From: an uncultured Eisenbergiella sp. | GTDB taxonomy: Bacteria; Bacillota; Clostridia; Lachnospirales; Lachnospiraceae | Direction of reading: 5' to 3' | DNA: 64,000 nucleotides | Assembly: GCA_910585455.1 (NCBI GenBank) | Contig: CAJUEL010000006.1 | Span: forward strand, 81,398-145,397 | In this document: piece by piece, positions 50,457 through 59,042 of the stretch | How positions within the stretch are numbered: the first letter of the stretch is position 1 | Layout: every line of letters starts with the position of its first letter | The notes under the pieces: model-generated | Databases searched by the model: none | The model's input: the letters and a program-made list of their open reading frames with translations, nothing else | Told to the model about the DNA's origin: nothing | Translations under genes and position numbers: made by a program

Positions 50457-51194
50457 TCAGAAGGCGTTTGGGTTCTGCGGATTCGCATTGTAACCGTCCG
50501 CATAGCCATCCTGATATCCGTTGTTGTATCCGTCATAAGGATCGTAGGGCTTTAAGCTTAAGTAATATCCGGCGTATGTAACATACACATATGGCGTCAC
50601 ATAAAGGGAGGCAAGACCGCAGGTGACGCTGACCAGAAGTCCCCAGAGAATGAAGGAAAGCTGGAGCACGAAGTATTCCCAGAGCCTGCCGCTCATCAGC
50701 GCCTTGCTTTCATTGACGCAGTCCCGGATGCTCATGTCCGGATTCTCGGCGAGGATATAGAAGGACTGGGAATAGCGCAGCGCGGCGATGATGCCGGGAA
50801 TGCCGCACAGGCAGGACCACAGGAAAATGAAAAGCTCCATCCAAAGGGTCAGTCCCCAGATTTTTAATATCATCGGAAACCAGGCAAACAGCTCGCCGAT
50901 GCCGGTGTCCTCCTGCTTAAATACCCGCAGGCAGTATACGGTATAGCCAAACTGGACGACGCCCAGCAGCAGTCCGACGATGATGGAAAGCATCATGGTG
51001 ACGAATACGCCGAAGGCGTTGACCGATTCCAGTCCCAAAATGGCGCTGGTGAAGCCGAAAATACCGCCGAAGAAATTGAGCACCATGGTGGTGGCGATGG
51101 AAACGACGAATAAAATAAGCGTGGTAAGGACAGGATGGGGCTGTGCCATGCTCATGGCGTTTTTGGCATCCTGTTTCAGTAATGCGCGGTTCAT
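50457..51194 (-). CDS. DUF975 family membrane protein
   Basis: 245 residues with five or six membrane helices. LRYSQSFYILAENPDMSIRD followed by CVNESKALMSG is the DUF975 signature, near the middle. The C-terminal tail is Tyr/Gly/Asn-rich (YDPYDGYNNGYQDGYADGYN) and may be a flexible cytoplasmic end. ATG 51194 follows AGGAGGTTAT. Function is unknown; members are common in Firmicutes. It is divergent from glnS. Confidence 0.9.
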   Translation of the reverse strand: MNRALLKQDAKNAMSMAQPHPVLTTLILFVVSIATTMVLNFFGGIFGFTSAILGLESVNAFGVFVTMMLSIIVGLLLGVVQFGYTVYCLRVFKQEDTGIGELFAWFPMILKIWGLTLWMELFIFLWSCLCGIPGIIAALRYSQSFYILAENPDMSIRDCVNESKALMSGRLWEYFVLQLSFILWGLLVSVTCGLASLYVTPYVYVTYAGYYLSLKPYDPYDGYNNGYQDGYADGYNANPQNPNAF

Positions 51195-51320
51195 AGATAA
51201 CCTCCTACCTCCTTCAATGTAAATTGACAGTTCCGGACAGCATATCCGGACATTCAAGCAGTATCATACCACAATCCTGCCGGTTTTGGAATAGGAATTT
51301 GCACAGAATCCATTTTCTTA

Positions 51321-51349
51321 TTGTATTTTGCCGTTTTATTTGCTAAGAT
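51321..51349 (+). promoter_or_regulatory. Promoter of glnS
   Basis: TTGTAT (51321-51326) and TAAGAT (51344-51349) with a 17-base spacer; no T-box leader is present. Confidence 0.6.
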
Positions 51350-51380
51350 AAAAAACAAAATATGCCGGAGGAAGAAAAGT

Positions 51381-53075
51381 ATGGAAAAAGAAAATCTTGT
51401 AACGGAAGAAAATAAGGAAACGGTTTCCAGACATTTTATCGAACAGATCATAGATAAGGATCTGGCGGAGGGCGTTTATGATACGGTGCACACCCGCTTC
51501 CCGCCCGAGCCGAACGGATATCTCCACATCGGACATGCCAAGAGCATTCTGTTAAACTACGGGCTGGCGCAGGAATATGGCGGCAAATTCAACATGCGCT
51601 TTGACGACACCAACCCGACCAAGGAAAAGAGCGAGTTCGTGGAGTCCATTCTGGCGGATATCAAATGGCTGGGCGCGGACTGGGAGGACAGGCTGTTTTT
51701 CGCCTCCGATTATTTCGGACAGATGTATGAAGCGGCGGTGAAGCTGATCAAAAAGGGAAAAGCCTATGTTTCCGATCTGAGCGCGGAGCAGATCCGGGAA
51801 TACCGGGGAACGCTGACGGAGAGCGGGAAAGAGGACCCAAACGCAGGCAGGAGCGTGGAGGAGAATCTGCGCCTCTTTGAGGAAATGAAGGACGGCGTCT
51901 ACGCCGATGGGGAAAAGGTGCTGCGGGCACGGATCGATATGGCGAGCCCCAACATGAACATGCGGGATCCGGTCATTTACCGCGTGGCGCATATGCATCA
52001 TCACAATACGGGGGACGCCTGGTGCATTTACCCGATGTACGATTTCGCCCATCCCATCGAGGATGCGATCGAGGGAATCACGCACTCCATCTGTACGCTG
52101 GAGTTTGAGGATCACAGACCGCTGTATGACTGGGTGGTGCGGGAGCTGGAATATCCCCATCCGCCCAAGCAGATCGAGTTTGCGAAGATGTACCTCACCA
52201 ATGTGGTCACGGGTAAGCGCTATATCAAGAAGCTGGTGGAGGACGGCATCGTGGACGGCTGGGACGATCCCAGGCTGGTTTCCATCGCGGCGCTGCGCAG
52301 AAGGGGCTTTACGCCCGAATCCATCAAGACCTTTGTGGAGCTGTGCGGCGTTTCCAAGAGCAATTCCTCCGCGGATTACGCGATGCTGGAATACTGCATC
52401 CGGGAGGATTTGAAGCTGAAACGGTCCCGCGTGATGGCGGTCATCGATCCTGTGAAGCTGGTGATCGACAACTATCCGGAGGGGCAGATCGAATATCTGG
52501 ACGCGCCCAACAATCTGGAAAATGAGGCGCTGGGCTCCAGACAGGTTCCCTTTGCCCGGGAGCTTTATATCGAGCGGGAGGACTTCATGGAAGAGCCCCC
52601 GAAGAAATATTTCCGTCTCTTTCCCGGCAACGAGGTGCGCCTGATGAACGCCTATTTCGTGAAATGCACCGGCTTTGAAAAGGACGAAAACGGCAATGTG
52701 ACGGTGGTCCACTGCACCTATGATCCGGAAACGAAATCCGGCAGCGGCTTTGAGGGCAGGAAGGTCAAGGGCACGATCCACTGGGTGGCATGCGAGACCG
52801 CGCTGCAGGCGACGGTACGCCTGTATGAAAATATCATTGATGAGGAAAAGGGCGTTTATAACGAGGACGGTTCCCTGAATTTGAATCCCGATTCTCTGAC
52901 GGTGCGCCAGGCATATCTGGAGCCTTCCTTAAAGGACGCAGCGCCCTATGAGAGCTTTCAGTTCGTGCGGCAGGGATATTTCTGTGTGGACTATAAGGAC
53001 TCTGTGCCCGGCGCGCCGGTGTTCAACCGTATCGTTTCCCTGAAAAGCTCCTTTAAGCTGCCGAAGAAGGACTGA
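51381..53075 (+). CDS. glnS: Glutaminyl-tRNA synthetase
   Basis: 564 residues from the ATG at 51381 after GGAGGAAG. The class I HIGH motif is in PPEPNGYLHIGHAKS (residues 41-55). GlnRS-specific segments are FDDTNPTKEKSEFVESI, HNTGDAWCIYPMYDFAHPI, the KMSKS-like NVVTGKRYIKKLVEDG and DGWDDPRL. The anticodon-binding beta barrels fill the last 200 residues. Having GlnRS means direct charging of tRNA-Gln, a trait that some Lachnospiraceae have in place of or beside GatCAB. Confidence 0.97.
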   Translation: MEKENLVTEENKETVSRHFIEQIIDKDLAEGVYDTVHTRFPPEPNGYLHIGHAKSILLNYGLAQEYGGKFNMRFDDTNPTKEKSEFVESILADIKWLGADWEDRLFFASDYFGQMYEAAVKLIKKGKAYVSDLSAEQIREYRGTLTESGKEDPNAGRSVEENLRLFEEMKDGVYADGEKVLRARIDMASPNMNMRDPVIYRVAHMHHHNTGDAWCIYPMYDFAHPIEDAIEGITHSICTLEFEDHRPLYDWVVRELEYPHPPKQIEFAKMYLTNVVTGKRYIKKLVEDGIVDGWDDPRLVSIAALRRRGFTPESIKTFVELCGVSKSNSSADYAMLEYCIREDLKLKRSRVMAVIDPVKLVIDNYPEGQIEYLDAPNNLENEALGSRQVPFARELYIEREDFMEEPPKKYFRLFPGNEVRLMNAYFVKCTGFEKDENGNVTVVHCTYDPETKSGSGFEGRKVKGTIHWVACETALQATVRLYENIIDEEKGVYNEDGSLNLNPDSLTVRQAYLEPSLKDAAPYESFQFVRQGYFCVDYKDSVPGAPVFNRIVSLKSSFKLPKKD

Positions 53076-53133
53076 GAAAACGCAAACAGCCCGGACCTGT
53101 CTGCATAGTCAGGAGAAAACAGCGGAGGACAAT

Positions 53134-54537
53134 ATGCAGGATCTGGTGATTACCTTTCAGGATGACGGCGGTCATCTGTACGAGCAGATCTATCATCATA
53201 TCAAAGAAGAAATCAGGAAAGGGAAGCTTCTGCACAAAGAGAAGCTTCCCTCTACCCGTTTTCTGGCAGAATATCTGCAGGTTTCCCGCAGCACGGTGGA
53301 GCTCGCCTACGAACAGCTCGTGGCGGAAGGATATCTGGAAAATGTGCCCTATAAGGGATTTTTTGTGGCGCGGGTGGAGGAGCTGTATCAGATCGGGGAA
53401 ACTGTGAAAAAGCAGCCTGTGCCTGCAGGGGACAGCCCGGCGTACAGAGTGGATTTTTCCCCCAATGCCATCGACATGGACCGCTTTCCCTTCGGGGTCT
53501 GGCGGCGCATCACCAGAAATATTTTAAGTCAGGACAAAAAAGAAACCTTTGCGCTGGGAGAGGCGAAGGGGGATTTGCAGCTGCGCCAGACCATTGCCCG
53601 GTATCTGCATGCCTCCCGGGGGGTCAACGCGGAAGCCTCCCGGATTATCGTGGGAGCAGGCAACGATTATCTGCTCATGCTTTTAAACCAGGTGCTGGGA
53701 GAAGGGCGGACGGTCGCCTTTGAAAATCCCACCTACCCAAGGGCGTACCGGATTTTTAAGCTGTTTGCCAAAAGCCTCGTCACGGTGCCTTCGGATGAAA
53801 ACGGCATTTGCGTAGACGCGCTTTCCCGCACGGACGCGGACGTGGTCTATGCGATGCCCGCGCATCAGTACCCCCTGGGCGTGAGCATGCCCATCGGGCG
53901 GCGGCATGCGCTCCTGCGGTGGGCGCAGCAGAGGGAAGAGCGGTATGTGATCGAGGATGATTACGACAGCGAGTTTCGCTACAGGGGAAAGCCGATTCCC
54001 TCCCTGCAGGCTTCGGATGCGGCAGGAAAGGTGATTTATATCGGCTCCTTTTCCAAATCCATCGCGCCCGCCATCCGCGTCAGCTTCATGGTGCTTCCGC
54101 CGAAGCTGATGGAATGCTATGAAAGGCGGTGTAGTGTGTTTTCCTCCACCGTATCCAGAATCGACCAGGCAGTCCTCAATGATTTCATTCAGGAGGGCGC
54201 CTTTGAGCGGCATTTAAACCGGATGCGCAAGGTCTATAAGGAGAAGCAGGAGCTTTTGCTGGAGGAAATAAAGCCCCTGCTGCGGGATTTTATCCTGTCC
54301 GGTGAAAACGCAGGGCTTCATATACTGCTTACGGACAAGCGGGGACGCAGTGAGCGGGCGCTGCGGGAGGCGGCAATGAAGGAGGGCGTGCGCGTGTATG
54401 GCATTTCGGAGGCATTTGTGGAGGAGAAGGAAGAAGGGGACAGGATGCCGGCGACTGTCATGATCGGCTTTGGCGGTCTGTCGAAGGAGCAGATCAGGGC
54501 AGGAGCAGAGCTTCTGCGAAAAGCGTGGCGTGCGTAA
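53134..54537 (+). CDS. MocR/GntR-family regulator with aminotransferase domain
   Basis: 467 residues. Residues 8-75 are a GntR winged helix (YEQIYHHIKEEIRKGK, LPSTRFLAEYLQVSRSTVEL). A linker leads to a fold-type I aminotransferase domain (about 110-467) with DDYDSEFRYRGKP, PAHQYPLG and the PLP lysine in SFSKSIAPAIRVSF near residue 309. MocR proteins use PLP or amino-acid adducts as signals; PdxR is the best-known case, but no pdxST genes are adjacent, so the target is not clear. A terminator follows. Confidence 0.92.
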   Translation: MQDLVITFQDDGGHLYEQIYHHIKEEIRKGKLLHKEKLPSTRFLAEYLQVSRSTVELAYEQLVAEGYLENVPYKGFFVARVEELYQIGETVKKQPVPAGDSPAYRVDFSPNAIDMDRFPFGVWRRITRNILSQDKKETFALGEAKGDLQLRQTIARYLHASRGVNAEASRIIVGAGNDYLLMLLNQVLGEGRTVAFENPTYPRAYRIFKLFAKSLVTVPSDENGICVDALSRTDADVVYAMPAHQYPLGVSMPIGRRHALLRWAQQREERYVIEDDYDSEFRYRGKPIPSLQASDAAGKVIYIGSFSKSIAPAIRVSFMVLPPKLMECYERRCSVFSSTVSRIDQAVLNDFIQEGAFERHLNRMRKVYKEKQELLLEEIKPLLRDFILSGENAGLHILLTDKRGRSERALREAAMKEGVRVYGISEAFVEEKEEGDRMPATVMIGFGGLSKEQIRAGAELLRKAWRA

Positions 54538-54541
54538 AAAC

Positions 54542-54568
54542 AGCCCTCTCCGGGTGGCGGAGAGGGCT
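54542..54568 (+). terminator. Terminator of the MocR gene
   Basis: AGCCCTCTCCG (54542-54552) pairs with CGGAGAGGGCT (54558-54568), followed by TCTTATAAATTTTTTT. Confidence 0.88.
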
Positions 54569-54656
54569 TCTTATAAATTTTTTTGCGTTACCGGCCATAG
54601 CGCGGACAATGACGGCTTTGCCGGTTTGACGATTGTTCTGTAATGTTATTCAGATA

Positions 54657-55445
54657 TTAAAACTGTTCTTTTTCAATGTCCTTATCGACAAAATCCTCCG
54701 GTTCGCTGACCGCGCCGGAAACGGCATCCACAGCGTCCGCTACGGCATCCGCCACAGCGCCGGCGGCGTCGGAAACAGTATCGGCGGCATTGTTCACCAT
54801 GCTTTCCACCGTTTGAGCGGCATCCGCAGCGATATCCGCATCGGCAGCGGTCTCTTCGCGGGATGCGTCAAAGGCAGCTGGCGCAGCATCGGTATAACGG
54901 TGCTCGTTGATTTTATCATTGATGATGCCGGCAGCGCTTTCCGTGGCTTCCTTCGCCTTGTGGAGAGCGTTCTCGATGTGGCCGTTCACATTCTGCAGCT
55001 CCTCGCTGTTTTTCAGCTTATCCATGGTCTCAGAAATCTTGCCGCTGACGGTTTCGTATTCGTTGCTGGCTTTGATTTTGGTGACGGTTTCTTCCACCTT
55101 GTTCACCACATTGTCGCGCAGCTGGACGGCCTTATTCTGCGCCGCCTTCAAATCCAGCGTCACATAGGTATGTCCCTGTTCATTGGTGCCTTTGGAGAAG
55201 ACGGGAGAAGCGTCTGTCTTTGCAGCCTCGCTTTCGTCCTCGAAATCGTCCTCGTCAAATTCTCCCTCATCAAATTCCGCATCCTCAAAGGCGGTTTCGT
55301 CCTCTTCGTTGAGCGGATCGTCGAAGAAGTCATCGTCTTCTTCTTCAACTTTTTCTTTTTTATTCTGGAGATAGTAATAGGTGCCTGCCGCCGCAGCGCC
55401 TGCGGCGATCGCAAACGCAAGGAACTTACTGAATTTTTTTGCCAT
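54657..55445 (-). CDS. YtxH-like acidic/coiled membrane-associated protein
   Basis: About 262 residues. AKKFSKFLAFAIAAGAAAAGTYYYL is a YtxH-like N-terminal helix. An extremely acidic stretch follows (residues about 33-75, mostly Asp/Glu/Phe), then a long Ala/Lys/Glu helical region, and an Ala/Val/Asp repeat region (AADTVSDAAGAVADAVADAV). ATG 55445 has GGAGGG upstream. Composition suggests a stress or envelope scaffold protein; no enzymatic motif. A plus-strand frame of 323 codons lies antisense to it and is an artefact of the repeats. Confidence 0.75.
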   Translation of the reverse strand: MAKKFSKFLAFAIAAGAAAAGTYYYLQNKKEKVEEEDDDFFDDPLNEEDETAFEDAEFDEGEFDEDDFEDESEAAKTDASPVFSKGTNEQGHTYVTLDLKAAQNKAVQLRDNVVNKVEETVTKIKASNEYETVSGKISETMDKLKNSEELQNVNGHIENALHKAKEATESAAGIINDKINEHRYTDAAPAAFDASREETAADADIAADAAQTVESMVNNAADTVSDAAGAVADAVADAVDAVSGAVSEPEDFVDKDIEKEQF

Positions 55446-55684
55446 GATTTCCCTCCACACATTCTGGGCTCCGGCGGCATGCGCGGCCGGAACGCATTTC
55501 TTTCTATTTTAATACTATTTTACGGAATTGAAAAGGGGACTATGTATAAAAAAAGTCTAAATTTCATGGTTGAACAGATACTTTTGATATGCTATCATGA
55601 ATAATAGCAGTTTACAGGGTGGAAAGCGCGTTGCTGTTTGCAGAGCAGGCAGCAACGAAAATGTCGGATGTCGCGGAGTGTCAC

Positions 55685-56290
55685 ATGAATGATAAATTCT
55701 TTGAGCAAAAGCAGGAAAAACAGGATCGGATCATCAATGCAGCCTTGAAGGTTTTTGCCCAAAGCAATTATCGGCATGCGAGCACGGATGACATCGTAAA
55801 AGGGGCGGGCATCAGCAAGGGGCTTTTGTTCCACTATTTTACGAGCAAGCTGGGACTGTACGAATTCCTGTTCGATTACAGCGTGCGTTTCATGCTGCTG
55901 GAGCTTTCCCGGGAGGTGAAGCGTTCAGAGACGGACTTTTTTGTGCTGACGATGCAGATGGAGCGGGCCAGGATGCAGGTGATGCGGCTTTATCCGTATA
56001 TGCAGCAGTTTCTGAACATGGCGCTGAAAGAAAGCATGGCAGAGGCGGCAGAATGCACGCGGCAGAAGCGGGAGGAGTATCAGGAGAGCATGCGCGCTTA
56101 TTCCCTGCAGGCGGATTACAGCGTCTTTGCCGGGATAGGGAGCGCGGACAGGATGGTCTGCCTGATGCAGTATGTGATCGACGGGATTACGGCAGATATG
56201 TCAAAGCAGCACGATTTTACTCCGGAAAAGCTCTATCGCGAAATCTGTGAATACATAGCCATGCTGCAGCGGATGCTGCGGCAGGAATGA
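55685..56290 (+). CDS. TetR/AcrR-family transcription regulator
   Basis: 201 residues from ATG 55685 with GGAG upstream. The helix-turn-helix is QDRIINAALKVFAQSNYRHA, then STDDIVKGAGISKGLLFHYF and TSKLGLYEFLF, typical of TetR. The C-terminal half is helical and has no known ligand motif. A longer frame from GTG 55619 is possible but carries no conserved residues. The DUF6062 gene begins 20 bases downstream, so the two are likely one operon with the NCS2 permease possibly included. Confidence 0.9.
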   Translation: MNDKFFEQKQEKQDRIINAALKVFAQSNYRHASTDDIVKGAGISKGLLFHYFTSKLGLYEFLFDYSVRFMLLELSREVKRSETDFFVLTMQMERARMQVMRLYPYMQQFLNMALKESMAEAAECTRQKREEYQESMRAYSLQADYSVFAGIGSADRMVCLMQYVIDGITADMSKQHDFTPEKLYREICEYIAMLQRMLRQE

Positions 56291-56309
56291 AAGAAAGGGG
56301 AGATGACAG

Positions 56310-57068
56310 ATGAAGGAAAAACTTTACACCATACCGTTGAATGACGCGGTCAATGCCAATGATGAGTGTCCGTTCTGCTTTATCGAGCGCAGCGTGGAAC
56401 AGAATCTGATGGATTTTGCGTTGGGACCCTGCGCTTCCTATATGGAAAGCGATGTGCGGGAGGAGACGGACCGGGAGGGCTTTTGCCGGATGCATATGCA
56501 GAAGATGTTCGATTACGGCAATACGCTGGGCAACGGCTGGATTTTGAAAACCTATTACAAGAAGCTGCTTAAGGAAATGGAAGGGCAGTTTAAGCAGTTT
56601 AAGCCCGGCAAGACGTCCATGGCGGACCGTTTCCGCAAAAGTGTCAATTCCAATGCCATCGGTCAGTGGGTGGCGCAAAAGGAGAGCACCTGTTACATCT
56701 GTGACCGTTTTTCTTCGGAGTATGAGCGGTATCTGGATACGTTCTATTATCTGTACAAAAATGACCCTGAATTCGTGAAAAAAATTGAAAACGGCAAGGG
56801 ATTTTGTCTCCATCACTTCGGAGACCTGTGCAGCGGCGCGGACAGCAGGCTTTCGGAGAAGGAGAAGGCGTCCTTTTATCCGATGATTTTTGCCGTCATG
56901 CAAAGGAATATGGAGCGGATGTCCCAGGATGTGGACTGGCTCATTGAGAAGTTCGATTATCTCAATAAGGACGCGGACTGGAAAAATTCAAAGGATGCGG
57001 TGCAGCGCGGCATGCAGAAGCTGCGGGGCGGATATCCTGCGGATCCGGATTACACCATGAAAAAGTGA
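56310..57068 (+). CDS. DUF6062 family protein with duplicated Cys/His clusters
   Basis: 252 residues, cytoplasmic. Two similar metal-binding-like units are visible: ECPFCFIER with GFCRMHMQKMF (about residues 19-68), and TCYICDRFSSEYERY with GFCLHHFGDLC (about residues 130-175). Each gives C-x-x-C plus C-x-x-H, so two zinc or iron-sulfur sites are plausible. I recall the family as DUF6062; its function is unknown. It sits between a TetR regulator and a nucleobase permease. GAAAGGGGAG precedes the ATG. Confidence 0.82.
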   Translation: MKEKLYTIPLNDAVNANDECPFCFIERSVEQNLMDFALGPCASYMESDVREETDREGFCRMHMQKMFDYGNTLGNGWILKTYYKKLLKEMEGQFKQFKPGKTSMADRFRKSVNSNAIGQWVAQKESTCYICDRFSSEYERYLDTFYYLYKNDPEFVKKIENGKGFCLHHFGDLCSGADSRLSEKEKASFYPMIFAVMQRNMERMSQDVDWLIEKFDYLNKDADWKNSKDAVQRGMQKLRGGYPADPDYTMKK

Positions 57069-57117
57069 GCGGCCGGTCCAAAGCAAACAGCAACAAGATG
57101 AGGAGGAGAGAAAGAAA

Positions 57118-58389
57118 ATGAAGGAAAGAACCACAAGCCAGAAGATCATTCTGGGGATCCAGCATACGCTGGCGATGTTTGGCGCGACGGTGCTCGTGCC
57201 GACCCTGACGGGATTAAATGTTTCCATCACCCTGCTTTGCGCGGGAATCGGAACGCTTCTGTTCCATCTGATCACGAAAAAGAAGGTGCCCGTCTTTCTG
57301 GGCTCCAGCTTCGCCTTCATGGCGGGCATTATGGCGGTTTTAGGCGATTCCAGGATCGGCGATCCGGACTATCTGGACCGGCTGGCGGCGCTCAAGGGCG
57401 CGCTGATCGTGGCAGGTCTCGTCTATGCGCTGTTCGCGCTGCTGATCAAGATTTTCGGCTATGAAAAGGTGAACAGGCTGCTGCCGCCCATCGTCACGGG
57501 ACCGGTTATCGTCGTCATCGGGCTGCGCCTGTCCGCCACGGCGATCAACAGCGCCTTTTACTACAACGGGGCGTTCAGCATGAAGTCCATTGTGGTGACG
57601 GTCGCCATTCTGGTTACGGTGATCGTGGTGTCCATCTGGGCGAAGGGAATTTTCAATCTGATGCCGATTCTGTTCGCGATCCTTGTGGGCTATCTGGTCT
57701 GCCTGCCCATGGGCTTCTGTGATTTTACGGCGGTGCGGGAGGCGCATTGGATTTCCTTCCTGGATCCTGCCGTTTATAAGCAGCTGTTGTGTGTGCCCAC
57801 CTTTCAGCTGGATGCCATCATGGCGGTAGCGCCCATCGCGGTGGTCACCATGATCGAGCATGTGGGAGACATCACCACAAACGGCGCGGTCGTGGGGCAG
57901 AATTTCTTTGAAGACCCGGGCGTGCACCGCACGCTGCTGGGAGACGGTCTGGCAACAGCCTTCGCGGGCCTTTTGGGCGGTCCTGCCAATACCACCTACG
58001 GGGAGAACACCGGCGTGCTGGCGGTGACGAAGGTTTACGATCCCGCCGTGATCCGCATCGCGGCATGCTTTGCCATCGTTCTGGGCGTGATCGGGAAATT
58101 CGGCGGATTTATCACCAGCATTCCGTCCCCTGTTACCGGCGCGATCAGCATCGTGCTCTACGGCATGATCTCGGCGGTGGGTATCCGCATTCTGATCAAT
58201 GCGCGGCTGAATTTCGGCAACAGCAGGAATCTGCTGACCGCGGCGATCATTCTCGTGCTGGGCATCGGCTGCGACAGCATTCCGGTGACCGATACCGTGA
58301 CCATTTCCGGTCTGGCGCTGGCGGCAGTGGTCGGCATCATCATGGGACTTGTGCTGCCGGAGGGGAAGGATAACGTGCTGGAGGGATAA
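57118..58389 (+). CDS. NCS2 nucleobase permease, uracil/xanthine type
   Basis: 423 residues with about 12-14 membrane helices. ILGIQHTLAMFGATVLVPTL, FLGSSFAFMAG, APIAVVTMIEHVGD and GGPANTTYGENTGV are diagnostic of the UraA side of the NCS2 family: the Glu of the IEHVGD and the Glu of the TTYGENTG segment bind the base and proton. Uracil is the best guess. An AGGAGGAGAG site precedes the ATG. The gene is followed by palindrome D. Confidence 0.93.
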   Translation: MKERTTSQKIILGIQHTLAMFGATVLVPTLTGLNVSITLLCAGIGTLLFHLITKKKVPVFLGSSFAFMAGIMAVLGDSRIGDPDYLDRLAALKGALIVAGLVYALFALLIKIFGYEKVNRLLPPIVTGPVIVVIGLRLSATAINSAFYYNGAFSMKSIVVTVAILVTVIVVSIWAKGIFNLMPILFAILVGYLVCLPMGFCDFTAVREAHWISFLDPAVYKQLLCVPTFQLDAIMAVAPIAVVTMIEHVGDITTNGAVVGQNFFEDPGVHRTLLGDGLATAFAGLLGGPANTTYGENTGVLAVTKVYDPAVIRIAACFAIVLGVIGKFGGFITSIPSPVTGAISIVLYGMISAVGIRILINARLNFGNSRNLLTAAIILVLGIGCDSIPVTDTVTISGLALAAVVGIIMGLVLPEGKDNVLEG

Positions 58390-58410
58390 GCAGAATTCTC
58401 TGATATTTCA

Positions 58411-58732
58411 TTCCGGTTTATAGTGCCGCCGGGTGTGGCGTGTCAGCATGCCGGTCCCCTTTTATCCATCCTCCTTGCCGGTGCAGACTTCTTTTTGGGC
58501 CCCATATCCGAAACGGCAAATCCATCCTCCAAAGTGCAGCCGTTCCTGCGAAAAAGCGGGAACTCACGTTGTTCGCTTTCCCGCTTTTTCGGCAGAAACG
58601 GACTGCGCTTTGGAGGGGATTTGCCTGTTTCGGATATCAGGCGCCCAAAAAGAAGTCTGCACCGGCAAGGAGGATGGATAAAAGGGGACCGGCATGCTGA
58701 CACACCACACCCGGCGGCGCCGTAAACAGGAA
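58411..58732. repeat. Long palindrome D (family 2)
   Basis: About 322 bp, between the NCS2 gene end and the tRNA. The core is nearly identical to palindrome F: CATATCCGAAACGGCAAATC, CATCCTCCAAAG, centre GGGAACTCACGTTGTTCG at 58558-58575, then CTTTGGAGGGGATTTGCC and TTTCGGATATCAGG. The outer arms (58411-58500 with 58640-58732) are complementary to each other and share only GTGCAGAC/GTCTGCAC near the core with F. Confidence 0.92.
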
Positions 58733-58807
58733 CGATATAGTCCAGATTGGAATACTCATTGTTGCCATGGCTGGGGTGTGCCACATCATTTTCAGGGAAA
58801 AACAAAA

Positions 58808-58830
58808 GGATCCTTGTTATTCAAGGATCC
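58808..58830 (-). terminator. Terminator of the tRNA-Pro gene
   Basis: GGATCCTTG (58809-58817) pairs perfectly with CAAGGATCC (58822-58830); on the minus strand a TTTTGTTTTT tract follows. Confidence 0.85.
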
Positions 58831-58835
58831 AGAAA

Positions 58836-58908
58836 TCGGAGTGACAAGACTTGAACTTGCGGCCTCTTCGTCCCTAACGAAGCGCTCTACCACCTGAGCC
58901 ACACCCCG
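58836..58908 (-). tRNA. tRNA-Pro(AGG)
   Basis: The minus strand folds into a complete 73-base cloverleaf. Acceptor CGGGGTG/CACTCCG with C1-G72 and discriminator A73; D stem GCTC/GAGC; anticodon stem CTTCG/CGAAG; loop TTAGGGA, giving anticodon AGG with G37; T stem GCAAG/CTTGT with loop TTCAAGT. The CCA end is not encoded. C1-G72, A73 and G37 fit proline identity. It has its own promoter and terminator. An A34 proline tRNA is unusual in bacteria, where TGG is the rule. Confidence 0.9.
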
Positions 58909-58918
58909 AGCTTTATAA

Positions 58919-58968
58919 TTGTCCGACCGGACAAATGATATGATACAGCAAACTGCGCTGGAAGTCAA
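58919..58968 (-). promoter_or_regulatory. Promoter and dyad upstream of tRNA-Pro
   Basis: On the minus strand TTGACT (58968-58963) and TATCAT (58945-58940) are 17 bases apart. A dyad TTGTCCG-GT-CGGACAA (58934-58919) lies at the predicted transcription start and in the tRNA 5' leader, where it could be an operator or a processing hairpin. Confidence 0.6.
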
Positions 58969-59042
58969 TACCTAAAATAAAAAAATCAGAGAAATCTGTT
59001 TTCATATAAATAGTTGTCTGTGATGGAAAGGGAGGAATGGAG

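Noticed and set aside
51552..52781. Minus-strand frame of 409 codons inside glnS
   Set aside because: Antisense shadow of a highly conserved gene; His/Arg-rich and unsupported.
54633..55604. Plus-strand frame of 323 codons antisense to the YtxH-like gene
   Set aside because: Phe/Ile/Val-rich reverse reading of an Ala/Glu/Asp/Lys repeat protein, without a ribosome site.
58411..58897. Small frames of 67-120 codons in palindrome D
   Set aside because: They repeat the same peptide on both strands because of the palindrome, and one runs into the tRNA.
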